This document shows, in pieces, positions 9,084 through 17,145 of a stretch of DNA of 64,000 bases. The number at the start of each line of letters is the position of its first letter. Positions within the stretch are counted from its first letter, which is position 1. The notes beneath the pieces are model-generated. The model was not told the origin of the DNA and ran no database searches. It was given only the letters and a program-made list of their open reading frames with translations. The position numbers and the translations under genes are program-made. The DNA is from an uncultured Microbacterium sp. (GTDB taxonomy: Bacteria; Actinomycetota; Actinomycetes; Actinomycetales; Microbacteriaceae), in the NCBI RefSeq assembly GCF_900078385.1, contig NZ_FLQR01000008.1, positions 124,001 to 188,000 on the forward strand. Reading direction: 5' to 3'.

Positions 9084-10151
9084 TCAGGCGCTCGTCAGGC
9101 GCGCCAGCTCGCGGACGAACGCGTCGACGTCGTCCTCGTGCGTGTCGAAGGAGCACATCCAACGGACCTCGTTGCGTGCGGCATCCCAGTCGTAGAAGCG
9201 GAAGCTCTCCCGCAGCGCGTCGGCGACGCCGTCGGGCACGGTCGCGAAGACGCCGTTGGACTGCGTCGGCTGGGTGAAGGCGACGCCGCGGATCGACCCG
9301 TCCGCGATGCCCGCCTCGACCTCGCCGCGGAGGCGCGCGGCCATCGCGTTCGAGTGCCGGGCGTTGCGCAGGTAGAGGTCGCCCTCCAGCAGCGCGATGA
9401 GCTGCGCCGAGACGAAACGCATCTTGGAGGACAGCTGCATGTTGAGCTTCCGCAGGAACAGGAGCCCCTCGGATGCCGTGGGCTCGAGGACGACGACGGC
9501 TTCCGCGCCGAGCGCCCCGTTCTTGGTGCCGCCGAAGCTCAGCACGTCGACGCCCACATCGCGCGTGAAGGCGCGCAGCGGCAGGTCGAGGGCGGCGGCG
9601 GCGTTGGAGATCCGGGCACCGTCGAGGTGCACCCGCATCCCGAGGCTGTGCGCGTGGTCGGCGATCGCGCGGATCTCGTCGGGCGTGTAGAGGGTGCCGA
9701 GCTCGGTGGACTGCGTGATCGACACGACGAGCGGCTGCGCGCGGTGCTCGTCGCCCCAGCCCCACGCCTCCCGGTCGATGAGCTCGGGGGTGAGCTTCCC
9801 GTCGTCGGCGGGGACGTTGAGGATCTTGATGCCGGCCACGCGCTCCGGCGCGCCGCCCTCGTCGACGTTGATGTGCGCGGTCGACGCGGCGACCACGGCG
9901 CCCCAGCGGGGGAGCATGGACTGCAGTCCCGTGACGTTCGCGCCGGTCCCGTTGAAGACCGGGAACGCCTGCACGCCCTCGCCGAAGTGGTGCGCGAAGA
10001 CCTCCTGCAGCCGGGCCGTGTAGGCGTCCTCGCCGTAGGCGATCTGGTGCCCGTCGTTCGCGGCGCCGATCGCGGCGAGGACCTCCGGGTGCACGCCGGA
10101 GTAGTTGTCGGAGGCGAAGCCGCGGACGGCTGTGTCGTGGAGGGTGCTCAC
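9084..10151 (-). CDS. Low-specificity L-threonine aldolase / beta-eliminating lyase family
   Basis: PLP enzyme of fold type I that splits L-threonine or L-allo-threonine into glycine and acetaldehyde. 355 aa. Visible are FASDNYSGVHPEV at the N-terminus, the cofactor Asp187 in VHLDGAR, and the Schiff-base Lys220 in SFGGTKNG. The length is normal. The GTG at 10151 (MSTLHD) is preferred: a TAGGCT box lies eight bases before it and there is no Shine-Dalgarno sequence for the ATG at 10157, which would add two residues. It is divergent from the MFS gene with only 68 bases between them. Stereospecificity cannot be read from the sequence. Confidence 0.92.
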   Translation of the reverse strand: MSTLHDTAVRGFASDNYSGVHPEVLAAIGAANDGHQIAYGEDAYTARLQEVFAHHFGEGVQAFPVFNGTGANVTGLQSMLPRWGAVVAASTAHINVDEGGAPERVAGIKILNVPADDGKLTPELIDREAWGWGDEHRAQPLVVSITQSTELGTLYTPDEIRAIADHAHSLGMRVHLDGARISNAAAALDLPLRAFTRDVGVDVLSFGGTKNGALGAEAVVVLEPTASEGLLFLRKLNMQLSSKMRFVSAQLIALLEGDLYLRNARHSNAMAARLRGEVEAGIADGSIRGVAFTQPTQSNGVFATVPDGVADALRESFRFYDWDAARNEVRWMCSFDTHEDDVDAFVRELARLTSA

Positions 10152-10159
10152 GATCATCC

Positions 10160-10165
10160 AGCCTA
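10160..10165 (-). promoter_or_regulatory. -10 box of the threonine aldolase gene
   Basis: TAGGCT on the minus strand, eight bases before GTG at 10151. It fits a leaderless transcript and decides the start. Confidence 0.45.
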
Positions 10166-10207
10166 GTTCGCGCCGTCGGGCCCCTCGCCGATGTCCGCCC
10201 CGGCGCG

Positions 10208-10213
10208 TACCCT
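10208..10213 (+). promoter_or_regulatory. -10 box of the MFS transporter gene
   Basis: TACCCT, six bases, then ATG at 10220. No ribosome binding site is visible, so a leaderless mRNA is likely. Confidence 0.5.
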
Positions 10214-10219
10214 CACGGT

Positions 10220-11692
10220 ATGTCCGACGACCTGCGTCCCGACATGGATGCCGCCGCCGCCCCGCCTGCCGCCGCCGCACCCCGCTCGCAGCTCGCCCCG
10301 CCCGGCGGCGAGCGCACCTTCCGGCACGTCCTGGTCAACACGGCCGCGGCCAACGTGACGACGAGCTTCCTCTGGTTCGCGCTGACCTTCTGGGTGTACA
10401 TCGAGACCGAGTCGGTGCTCGCCACCGGCATCATCGGCGGCGCCTACATGCTCCTCCTCGCGATCTTCGGGATGGTCTTCGGCACGCTCGTGGACCGCCA
10501 TCGCAAGCACCGCATCATGGTGGTCTCCGCCTTCGCGACCCTCGCGGCGTTCCTCGTCGCCGGCGCCGTGTACCTGGCGCAGCCCGAATCGGCGCTCCTC
10601 GACCTCGGCGGACCATGGTTCTGGCTCTTCTCGGGCATCATCCTCGCCGGGGCCGTCGTCGAGAACCTCCGCAACATCGCGCTGTCCACGACCGTCACCC
10701 TGCTCATCCCGGTCGAACGGCACGCCAACGCGAACGGCCTGGTCGGCACGGTGCAGGGCCTCGCCTTCCTCGTCACGAGCGTCTTCTCCGGCCTGTCGAT
10801 CGGGCTCCTCGGCATGGGCTGGACCCTCGTCATCGCGATCGTGATGACCGCGGTGGCGCTCCTGCACCTGCTGACGGTCCGCGTCCCCGAAGGCCAGCCG
10901 GAGCGGGACGAGTCGGCGAAGGCCGCCGATGTGCGCGGTGCCGCCCTCGCGATCCGCGCGGTGCCGGGCCTGTTCGCGCTCATCATCTTCTCGACGTTCA
11001 ACAACCTCATCGGCGGCGTCTACATGGCGCTCATGGACCCGTACGGGCTGACGCTGTTCCCCGTCGAGTGGTGGGGTGTGGTGCTCGCGGTGGGTTCGAC
11101 CGGCTTCCTCGTGGGCGGCGGCCTCATCGCCGCGAAGGGACTCGGGCGGAACCCGATCCGGACGCTCCTGTTCGTCGTCATCGGCATGGGCGCGCTCGGC
11201 GCGCTCTTCACGATCCGCGAATGGGGCTGGCTGTACGCGGTCGGGATCTGGGCGTACATGGCGCTGGTCCCCGCGGCCGAGGCGGCCGAGCAGACCGTCA
11301 TCCAGAAGGTCGTGCCGTTCGAGAAGCAGGGACGCGTGTTCGGGGCGGCGACGGCGCTCGAGGTGTCGGCGGCACCCATCACCTCGTTCCTCGTCGCGCC
11401 GATCGCGCAGTTCTGGGTGATCCCCTACATGCGCACCGGCGCGGGTGACGACGCGTGGGGATGGCTGCTCGGCGAGGGTGAGGCGCGCGGCATCGCGCTC
11501 GTCTTCCTCTTCGCCGGCCTCATCATGATCGTCTTCGGCGTGCTGGCGTTCCTCACGAAGTCGTACCGCGTGCTGTCGGCCGAGTACGCCGAGGCGCCCG
11601 GATCCGTGCCGGCCACGGGCGAGACCGTGCCGCCCGCCGCCGCCCGCGGCGCGGTGGGCGGCATGGCGGGTGGCGACGCGAATCAGTCCTGA
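10220..11692 (+). CDS. MFS transporter (12 TM, drug/siderophore exporter type)
   Basis: 490 aa inner-membrane protein with about 12 hydrophobic helices starting near residue 38. The loop after helix 2 reads GTLVDRHRKHRIM, the motif A of the major facilitator superfamily. The overall pattern is closest to the MFS_3/EntS-like exporters. The N-terminal 35 residues and C-terminal 40 residues are Ala/Pro-rich cytoplasmic tails. The substrate is unknown. Its stop overlaps the stop of the convergent SDR gene by ten bases, so no terminator separates them. Confidence 0.9.
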   Translation: MSDDLRPDMDAAAAPPAAAAPRSQLAPPGGERTFRHVLVNTAAANVTTSFLWFALTFWVYIETESVLATGIIGGAYMLLLAIFGMVFGTLVDRHRKHRIMVVSAFATLAAFLVAGAVYLAQPESALLDLGGPWFWLFSGIILAGAVVENLRNIALSTTVTLLIPVERHANANGLVGTVQGLAFLVTSVFSGLSIGLLGMGWTLVIAIVMTAVALLHLLTVRVPEGQPERDESAKAADVRGAALAIRAVPGLFALIIFSTFNNLIGGVYMALMDPYGLTLFPVEWWGVVLAVGSTGFLVGGGLIAAKGLGRNPIRTLLFVVIGMGALGALFTIREWGWLYAVGIWAYMALVPAAEAAEQTVIQKVVPFEKQGRVFGAATALEVSAAPITSFLVAPIAQFWVIPYMRTGAGDDAWGWLLGEGEARGIALVFLFAGLIMIVFGVLAFLTKSYRVLSAEYAEAPGSVPATGETVPPAAARGAVGGMAGGDANQS

Positions 11693-12378
11693 CCGAGCGT
11701 CACGACGGTGTCGTTGACGCTCGCGGCATCCGCATCCCAGAGCGCCGCGAAGCGTGTCGCCAGGGCGTCTTCGAGACCGGCCAGCGCCGTCACGCGGAAG
11801 ACGACGGATGCCGCCCGCAGCGGCACGTGCCCGTCCCGGGCCGCCTTCGCGAACCCCTGCGCGACGGCGCGCGCCCACGCCTCGGACGCCGCCTTGACGG
11901 CGGCGTAGTTGGCGCCGCCCGCGAGCGGGCGCGCGACGGCTGTGGACGAGACGATCGCGAGCCGCGCCGCATCCGAGGCCCGCAGGTCGGCGTCGAACGC
12001 CCGCGTGACATGCCGGAGCGCCGTGAGGCCGCCCTCGAGGAAGCGGTAGTCCTCGTCGCTCTGACGGGCGAGTCCGCCGCCCCCGCGCCACCCGCCGACG
12101 AGGTGCAGGAGGCCGTCGACGCGGATGCCGTCCGCCCGCAGCCGCTCCGCGAGGGTCGCGACGCCCCGCTCGTCCGTGAGATCGCACACTTCCGTGCGCA
12201 CCCGTCGGTCACGCGGAGTGTCCACGACGAGCGCGGCCAGCTTCTCGGGATCGCGGCCGACCGCGATCACCCGCGCGCCGGCCCCGGCCAGGACGCGGGA
12301 CGCGACGGCCCCGCTGGTGCTCGTCGCCCCGGCGACGAGCACGGTCCGTCCCGCGACGCCGCGGGGGGAGTCAGGCAT
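11683..12378 (-). CDS. SDR-family NAD(P)-dependent oxidoreductase
   Basis: Short-chain dehydrogenase, 231 aa, Rossmann fold. The N-terminal nucleotide site reads VAGATSTSGAVAS, the active-site Ser lies in IVSSTAV and the catalytic pair is YAAVK. A VGGW segment replaces the usual NNAG. Substrate unknown. The start at 12378 overlaps the stop of the DUF6421 gene by eight bases (ATGCCTGA), so the two are coupled and probably act together. A GTG three codons upstream is possible but less likely. Confidence 0.88.
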   Translation of the reverse strand: MPDSPRGVAGRTVLVAGATSTSGAVASRVLAGAGARVIAVGRDPEKLAALVVDTPRDRRVRTEVCDLTDERGVATLAERLRADGIRVDGLLHLVGGWRGGGGLARQSDEDYRFLEGGLTALRHVTRAFDADLRASDAARLAIVSSTAVARPLAGGANYAAVKAASEAWARAVAQGFAKAARDGHVPLRAASVVFRVTALAGLEDALATRFAALWDADAASVNDTVVTLGQD

Positions 12379-13792
12379 CCGTTCCACGGATGCCGGCGGT
12401 CGAGTCGATGACGGGGCGCATCTTCTTCTCCAGCGCCTCGAAGAACATCGACAGCGGGAACTCGTCGTCCCGCACCGCGTCGGTGTACCCCTTCGGCGGG
12501 CCGGCGAGCACGTCGTCGGGAAGCCCGCGCGCCCACGCCGACGCCGGGTGGGGAGTGAGCGTCCGGCGGACGAGCTCGTATGCCGCGAGCCAGTGCGCGA
12601 TCTTCGGGCGGTCGATCGACTCCCAGTAGAGCGTGTCGATCTCGTCGGCGAGCGCGACGACCGCGGCCGGGACCTCGTCCCAATCGAACGCGAGCGCCGT
12701 GTCGGTCCAGTGCAGCACGCCGCGCTGGTGCAGCCAGGCGAACAGCAGCTGCCCGCCGACCGCGTCGTAGTTGCGCACCCGTGCGCCGGTGATCGCGAAC
12801 CGGAAGATCCGGTCGAAGATCACGGCGTACTGCACGAGGCCCGCGTGCTCGAGCATCTCGCGCTCGGTCGACGTCAGGTCATCGCGGGGCGCGAGCCGCT
12901 GCTCGATCGCGACGCACTCCCGGAACGCGGTCAGGTCGCAGCGCAGCTCCTCCAGCGAGTAGAGGAAGTACGGCATCCGCTGCTTGATCATGAACGGGTC
13001 GAACGGCAGGTCGCCGCGCATGTGGGTGCGGTCGTGGATGATGTCCCACATCACGAACGTCTTCTCCGCGAGGGTCTGGTCCTCCAGCATCCGCGCGGCT
13101 CCGGCGGGCAGGGCGAGCTTCGTGATCTCGGATGCGGCGCGCACGACGCGGCGGTAGCGCGCGGCCTCGCGGTCCTGGAAGATCGCGCCCCACGTGAACG
13201 TCGGGATCTCGCGCATCGCGACGGTCTCGGGGAACAGCACGGCGGAGTTGGTGTCGTAGCCGGGAGTGAAGTCGATGAGTCGCAGCGAGACGAACAGGCG
13301 GTTCGTGTACTCGGTCTCGAGCTGCCCGATGAACTCGGGCCAGATAACCTCGACGAGCACGGCCTCCACGAAGCGGTTGCGCGACCCGTTCTGCGTGTAC
13401 ATCGGGAAGACGACGAGGTGGGGGAGGCCGTCGATCCGGTGCTCCTGCGGCTGGAAGGCCGCGAGGGAATCGAGGAAGTCGGGCACGCCGAAGCCCTCCT
13501 CGGCCCAGCGCGCGAAATCGCTCACCGACGCCGCGAGATACGCGGCATCATGCGGGACGTGCGGCGCGAACTCGTCGATCGCGCGGGTGATGGTCGTGAC
13601 GAGGTGCCGCGCGGTGGGGTGGTCGGCGGGGTCTGCGACCGATCCGTCCTGCGCCTGGAACCGCTGCAGCTCGGTGGCGGCAGCCTTCAGCGCCCGCCAG
13701 GCGGGATGCTCGGCGAGCGAACGGGCGTCCTCGACGACCTCGGGCTCGCCGATGACGGCCTGCACCGTTGCGGGGGCGTGGCTGATGGTCAT
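12371..13792 (-). CDS. DUF6421 family protein (473 aa)
   Basis: Conserved actinobacterial protein of unknown function. No signal peptide or membrane segment. Many Trp, Phe and Tyr occur in the central part, and the His-rich segment WDIIHDRTHMRGD (about 249-261) followed by EELRCD could form a metal site; this is inference. It is the first gene of a two-gene unit with the SDR downstream and lies divergent from an Lrp/AsnC regulator. That arrangement suggests an amino-acid-responsive metabolic enzyme. GGAGG five bases before ATG gives a firm start, and TAGAAT lies 32 bases before it. Confidence 0.82.
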   Translation of the reverse strand: MTISHAPATVQAVIGEPEVVEDARSLAEHPAWRALKAAATELQRFQAQDGSVADPADHPTARHLVTTITRAIDEFAPHVPHDAAYLAASVSDFARWAEEGFGVPDFLDSLAAFQPQEHRIDGLPHLVVFPMYTQNGSRNRFVEAVLVEVIWPEFIGQLETEYTNRLFVSLRLIDFTPGYDTNSAVLFPETVAMREIPTFTWGAIFQDREAARYRRVVRAASEITKLALPAGAARMLEDQTLAEKTFVMWDIIHDRTHMRGDLPFDPFMIKQRMPYFLYSLEELRCDLTAFRECVAIEQRLAPRDDLTSTEREMLEHAGLVQYAVIFDRIFRFAITGARVRNYDAVGGQLLFAWLHQRGVLHWTDTALAFDWDEVPAAVVALADEIDTLYWESIDRPKIAHWLAAYELVRRTLTPHPASAWARGLPDDVLAGPPKGYTDAVRDDEFPLSMFFEALEKKMRPVIDSTAGIRGTDA

Positions 13793-13824
13793 GAGTCCTC
13801 CGTTCGTCGCTCGCGGTCCGCGCA

Positions 13825-13830
13825 ATTCTA
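13825..13830 (-). promoter_or_regulatory. -10 box of the DUF6421-SDR unit
   Basis: TAGAAT on the minus strand, close to consensus. The TTCTCC hexamer 17 bases upstream is a weak -35. It shares a 96-base intergenic region with the Lrp/AsnC gene, whose product probably binds here. Confidence 0.6.
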
Positions 13831-13876
13831 CGGGACTTCTTCCGCCGGAGAAATCCAGAGACAGGAAAATTTCCGG

Positions 13877-13882
13877 TAACCT
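13877..13882 (+). promoter_or_regulatory. -10 box of the Lrp/AsnC gene
   Basis: TAACCT, six bases, then the GTG start. Just upstream is the near-palindrome GGAAAATTTCC (13864-13874), an A/T-rich site of the kind Lrp proteins bind, so autoregulation is plausible. Confidence 0.55.
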
Positions 13883-13888
13883 GGCGGC

Positions 13889-14383
13889 GTGAACACCCCG
13901 GAGGAGACCCGCGCCGTCACGAGGCACCTCGACGACGAGATCGACGTGCAGATCGTCCGGGAGGTCTCGCGCGATGGACGCGCGACCCTGGCGCACCTCT
14001 CCGCCGCCGTGGGACTGTCGGTCTCCGCGGTGCAGACGCGGCTCCGCCGACTCGAGTCCCGGGGAGCGATCCGCGGCTACCGTGCCGTCGTCGATCCCGA
14101 CGCCGTCGGTCGCCCGCTCGCCGCCTTCATCGAGATCACCCCGCTGGACCCGGCGCAGCCGGATAATGCCCCGGAGATGCTCGAGCACCTCGACGCCATC
14201 GAGGCCTGCCACTCCATCGCCGGCGCCGCCAGCTACATGCTGTTCGTGCGCGTGGCCGCACCGCGCGACCTCGAGGTGCTGATCCGCGACATCCGCCAGG
14301 CGGCCGCCGTCAGCACCCGGACGACGGTCGTGCTGCAGACCTTCTTCGAGAACCGCCCGATCGACCCGGCCCTCACCCGCTGA
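13889..14383 (+). CDS. Lrp/AsnC family transcriptional regulator
   Basis: 164 aa DNA-binding regulator. An N-terminal winged helix-turn-helix (about 15-65; LSAAVGLSVSAVQTRLRRLE is the helix-turn-helix) is followed by the RAM effector-binding domain (about 70-155) that binds amino acids and forms the octamer interface. It is divergent from DUF6421-SDR, the classical position for a local regulator. A GTG start follows a TAACCT box directly, so the mRNA is probably leaderless. Ligand unknown. Confidence 0.93.
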   Translation: MNTPEETRAVTRHLDDEIDVQIVREVSRDGRATLAHLSAAVGLSVSAVQTRLRRLESRGAIRGYRAVVDPDAVGRPLAAFIEITPLDPAQPDNAPEMLEHLDAIEACHSIAGAASYMLFVRVAAPRDLEVLIRDIRQAAAVSTRTTVVLQTFFENRPIDPALTR

Positions 14384-14431
14384 CGGCACCGCGGCTCCGG
14401 CGACCTGTCCCGACATCCCCCACAGCGGGCC

Positions 14432-14443
14432 GGGATACATCCC
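14432..14443. promoter_or_regulatory. Operator candidate before the histidine kinase gene
   Basis: GGGATACATCCC: perfect arms GGGAT and ATCCC around AC. It ends 31 bases before the -10 box. A related site (GGAGATGTACATCC) lies before the ABC transporter gene. Confidence 0.5.
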
Positions 14444-14474
14444 GCGGTGGATGCCGACGGGCGGGGCCCTCGCG

Positions 14475-14480
14475 TAGCGT
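14475..14480 (+). promoter_or_regulatory. -10 box of the two-component operon
   Basis: TAGCGT with CGAGGC and then GTG. The string CGTAGCGTCGA is identical to that before the ABC transporter gene. No good -35 is present, so activation by the response regulator is likely. Confidence 0.55.
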
Positions 14481-14486
14481 CGAGGC

Positions 14487-15638
14487 GTGCTCCGCCCCCT
14501 CCGCAGATACCAGCTCGTCGTCGACCTCGTCCTCGCCGGGCTGTTCGCCGTCGTGGCATTCCCCGTCGAGCTGCGCGCCGACCCGTCCCTGTCGTTCAAC
14601 GCCCTCGGCGCCGTGCTCGTCGTCATCGCGATGGCCGCCGCACTGGCGGTGCGGCGGCTCGCGCCCGGGCTGTCCCTCGGCATCGCCTGGGCCGGTGCCA
14701 TCGTGCAGATGGCCTTCGGTCGCACACCGGGCTACACCGACCTCGCGATCTTCGCCGTGCTGTACGTCACGGCGGCGTACGGCTCGCGGCGCGTGTTCTG
14801 GGCCGGTTTCGCGTCCGTCCTCGTGGGCGCCGCGGTCATCACGCTGTACATCTTCCTGCCGGTCTTCGGCGGCGGCGGGTTCAGCCTGTCGTCCATCACG
14901 ACGGCGTTCGCCGTGCTCCTCGCCGCCCTGTTCGGCCTCGGACTCGCCTGGACCATCGGCGCCCTCGTCCGCACCGGCGTCCGGGCGCGGGAGACCCGGC
15001 GCGCGCAGGAGCGCGCCGAGACGGCAGCGGCGACCGAGGCGGAGCGCACCCGCATCGCCCGTGACATGCACGATGTCGTCGCGCACTCCCTCGCCGTGGT
15101 CATCGCGCAGGCCGACGGCGCCCGGTACGCTGCGGCGGTCGACCCGGACGCGGCCACCGCGGCGCTGGGGACGATCTCCGCCACGGCGCGCGCGGCCCTC
15201 TCCGACGTGCGACTGCTGCTCACCCAGCTGCGGCACAGTCAGGCCGACGGGCCGCAGCCGACCCTCGCCGACCTCGAGCAGCTGTACGCGCATGTGCGCG
15301 GCGCGGGCGTCGACCTCCGCGTCGACATCGATCCCGCGCCGCACGGCGAACCGCCGGCATCCGTGCAGCTGGCCGTCTACCGGATCCTGCAGGAGGCGCT
15401 CACCAACGCCCTCCGCCACGGCGACGGCGGCCCCGTCGATGTCGCCCTCGCGTGGCATCCTGACCGTGTGGAGATGCACGTGCGCAACCCGGTCGGACCG
15501 CGCACCGACGAGCCGCGTGGCCACGGCCTGATCGGGATGCGCGAGCGCGCGCAGCTCGTCGGCGGAAGCCTCGACGCCGGCGTCGAGGGCGCTGCGTTCG
15601 TCGTCAACGCGACCCTGCCGATCGGCGGGGCCGCGTGA
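14487..15638 (+). CDS. Sensor histidine kinase (HisKA_3 type)
   Basis: 383 aa membrane kinase. Several hydrophobic helices fill residues 10-160, with no large extracellular domain, as in intramembrane-sensing kinases. A coiled linker (165-188) leads to the phosphoacceptor His195 in ARDMHDVVAHS. The HATPase domain carries the N-box ILQEALTNALRHG and the G-box GHGLIGMRER. This architecture (LiaS/DesK/VraS-like) often senses cell-envelope stress. The stop overlaps the regulator start by four bases (GTGA). It pairs with the regulator and the ABC transporter that follow. Confidence 0.95.
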   Translation: MLRPLRRYQLVVDLVLAGLFAVVAFPVELRADPSLSFNALGAVLVVIAMAAALAVRRLAPGLSLGIAWAGAIVQMAFGRTPGYTDLAIFAVLYVTAAYGSRRVFWAGFASVLVGAAVITLYIFLPVFGGGGFSLSSITTAFAVLLAALFGLGLAWTIGALVRTGVRARETRRAQERAETAAATEAERTRIARDMHDVVAHSLAVVIAQADGARYAAAVDPDAATAALGTISATARAALSDVRLLLTQLRHSQADGPQPTLADLEQLYAHVRGAGVDLRVDIDPAPHGEPPASVQLAVYRILQEALTNALRHGDGGPVDVALAWHPDRVEMHVRNPVGPRTDEPRGHGLIGMRERAQLVGGSLDAGVEGAAFVVNATLPIGGAA

Positions 15639-16294
15639 GCGCCCCGATCCGTGTCGTCCTCGTCGACGACCAGGCGCTCTTCCGCGCCGGGATCCGCATG
15701 GTCATCGACTCCCAGTCCGACCTCGCGGTCGTGGGGGAGGCCGGCGACGGCGCCGAGGCCCTCCGCATGGTCCGCGCGACGCGTCCCGACGTGGTCCTGA
15801 TGGACATCCGGATGCCGGTCATGGACGGGCTCGCGGCGACGGCTGAGCTCCTCCAGGACGCATCGTTCGGCGACACCTCGCCGCGGATCGTCATGCTCAC
15901 CACCTTCGACCTCGACGAGGCCGCGGCCCGCGCGATCCGCCAGGGCGCGAGCGGCTTCCTGCTGAAGGATGCCGACCCCGAGTTCCTCCTGGCCGCCATC
16001 CGGACAGTGCACGCCGGCTCGGCGGTCATCGCCGCCGCCGCGACCCGCGAGCTCTTCGCCCACTTCCCGGAGGCTGCAGCCGCGCCCGTGCCCGCCAGCT
16101 ACGCGACCCTGACCGAACGGGAGCGGGAGATCTTCGCGCTCGCCGCCCGCGGCCTCTCCAACGCCGAGATCGCGGCGCGCGAATACCTGTCCGAGGCGAC
16201 TGTCAAGACCCACATCAGCCGCATCCTCACGAAGCTGGCGCTCCGTGACCGTGTGCAGCTCGTCGTGTTCGCCTTCGAGCACGGGCTGGCCTGA
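15635..16294 (+). CDS. Response regulator, NarL/FixJ family
   Basis: 219 aa. The receiver domain has the acidic pair in LVDDQ, the phosphoacceptor Asp57 in VVLMDIRMP, the switch Thr in LTTFD and the conserved Lys in FLLKDA. The C-terminal LuxR-type helix-turn-helix reads LTEREREIFALAARGLSNAE and onward. It is cognate to the upstream kinase by overlap and family. Likely targets are the two imperfect palindromes at 14432 and 16314, which share GAT(GT)ACATCC. Confidence 0.96.
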   Translation: MSAPIRVVLVDDQALFRAGIRMVIDSQSDLAVVGEAGDGAEALRMVRATRPDVVLMDIRMPVMDGLAATAELLQDASFGDTSPRIVMLTTFDLDEAAARAIRQGASGFLLKDADPEFLLAAIRTVHAGSAVIAAAATRELFAHFPEAAAAPVPASYATLTEREREIFALAARGLSNAEIAAREYLSEATVKTHISRILTKLALRDRVQLVVFAFEHGLA

Positions 16295-16313
16295 CCGCCG
16301 CACGGATCATCCT

Positions 16314-16327
16314 GGAGATGTACATCC
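16314..16327. promoter_or_regulatory. Operator candidate before the ABC transporter genes
   Basis: GGAGATGTACATCC, centred on the perfect palindrome ATGTACAT. It ends 40 bases before the -10 box and resembles the site before the kinase gene. Confidence 0.5.
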
Positions 16328-16367
16328 GAGCGACTCCCGGCGGACGCGCCATCCCCGCCCGGCTTCG

Positions 16368-16373
16368 TAGCGT
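16368..16373 (+). promoter_or_regulatory. -10 box of the ABC transporter operon
   Basis: TAGCGT followed by CGAAGAC and ATG at 16381. It sets the start codon and again lacks a -35. Confidence 0.55.
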
Positions 16374-16380
16374 CGAAGAC

Positions 16381-17145
16381 ATGGAGATCACATCGACCGA
16401 CCTGGGCCTGGCTGCCCGGGTGCAGCAGCTGACCAAGACCTACGGCGCGGGCGAGTCCGCCGTCCGCGCGCTCGACGGCGTCACCGTCGGCATCCGCCGC
16501 GGTGAGTTCACCGCGATCATGGGGCCCTCCGGTTCCGGCAAGTCCACGCTCATGCACATCATGGCGGGGCTGGACGCCCCGACCTCGGGGCGCGCGTGGA
16601 TCGGCGACACCGACATCACCGGTCTGTCCGACCTCGAGCTGACGATCCTGCGCCGCCGGCGGGTGGGCTTCGTCTTCCAGTCGTTCAACCTCGTCCCGAC
16701 CCTCGACGCCCTCGGCAACATCCTGCTGCCGTTCGACCTCGACGGCCGATCGCCGAGCGCGCTCGAGCGGGCGCGCATCGACGGACTCATCGAGTCGCTC
16801 GGTCTCGGTCCGCGTCTCACGCACCGGCCGCACGAACTCTCCGGCGGGCAGCAGCAGCGCGTCGCGATCGCGCGCGCCCTCGCGACGGCGCCCGACCTCG
16901 TCTTCGCCGATGAACCCACCGGCAACCTCGACTCCCGTTCGGGCCGGGAGGTGCTCTCGCTGCTGGCCGCCGCGAGCCGCGAGCACGGCCAGTCCATCGC
17001 GATGGTGACGCACGACCCGGTCGCCGCCGCGTACGCGGACCGCGTCCTCTTCCTCGGCGACGGCCGCATCGTCGCCGACAAGCCCGCACAGACGGCCGAA
17101 GCCGTCTCGGCCCACATGCTCGCCGCCGAGCAGGTGCCGGCATGA
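16381..17145 (+). CDS. ABC transporter ATP-binding protein (MacB/LolD type)
   Basis: 254 aa. Walker [10 protein letters not shown] (48-56), Q-loop [12 protein letters not shown], signature [15 protein letters not shown], Walker [14 protein letters not shown] and H-loop MVTHDP. The Q-loop and Walker B wording is typical of the MacB/LolD/FtsE class, which drives mechanotransmission rather than simple transport. It is coupled to the FtsX-type permease by an ATGA overlap. The start at 16381 is preferred over 16318 because of the -10 box at 16368. Likely role: export or removal of antimicrobial peptides or envelope lipids under control of the adjacent two-component system. Confidence 0.95.
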   Translation: MEITSTDLGLAARVQQLTKTYGAGESAVRALDGVTVGIRRGEFTAIMGPSGSGKSTLMHIMAGLDAPTSGRAWIGDTDITGLSDLELTILRRRRVGFVFQSFNLVPTLDALGNILLPFDLDGRSPSALERARIDGLIESLGLGPRLTHRPHELSGGQQQRVAIARALATAPDLVFADEPTGNLDSRSGREVLSLLAAASREHGQSIAMVTHDPVAAAYADRVLFLGDGRIVADKPAQTAEAVSAHMLAAEQVPA

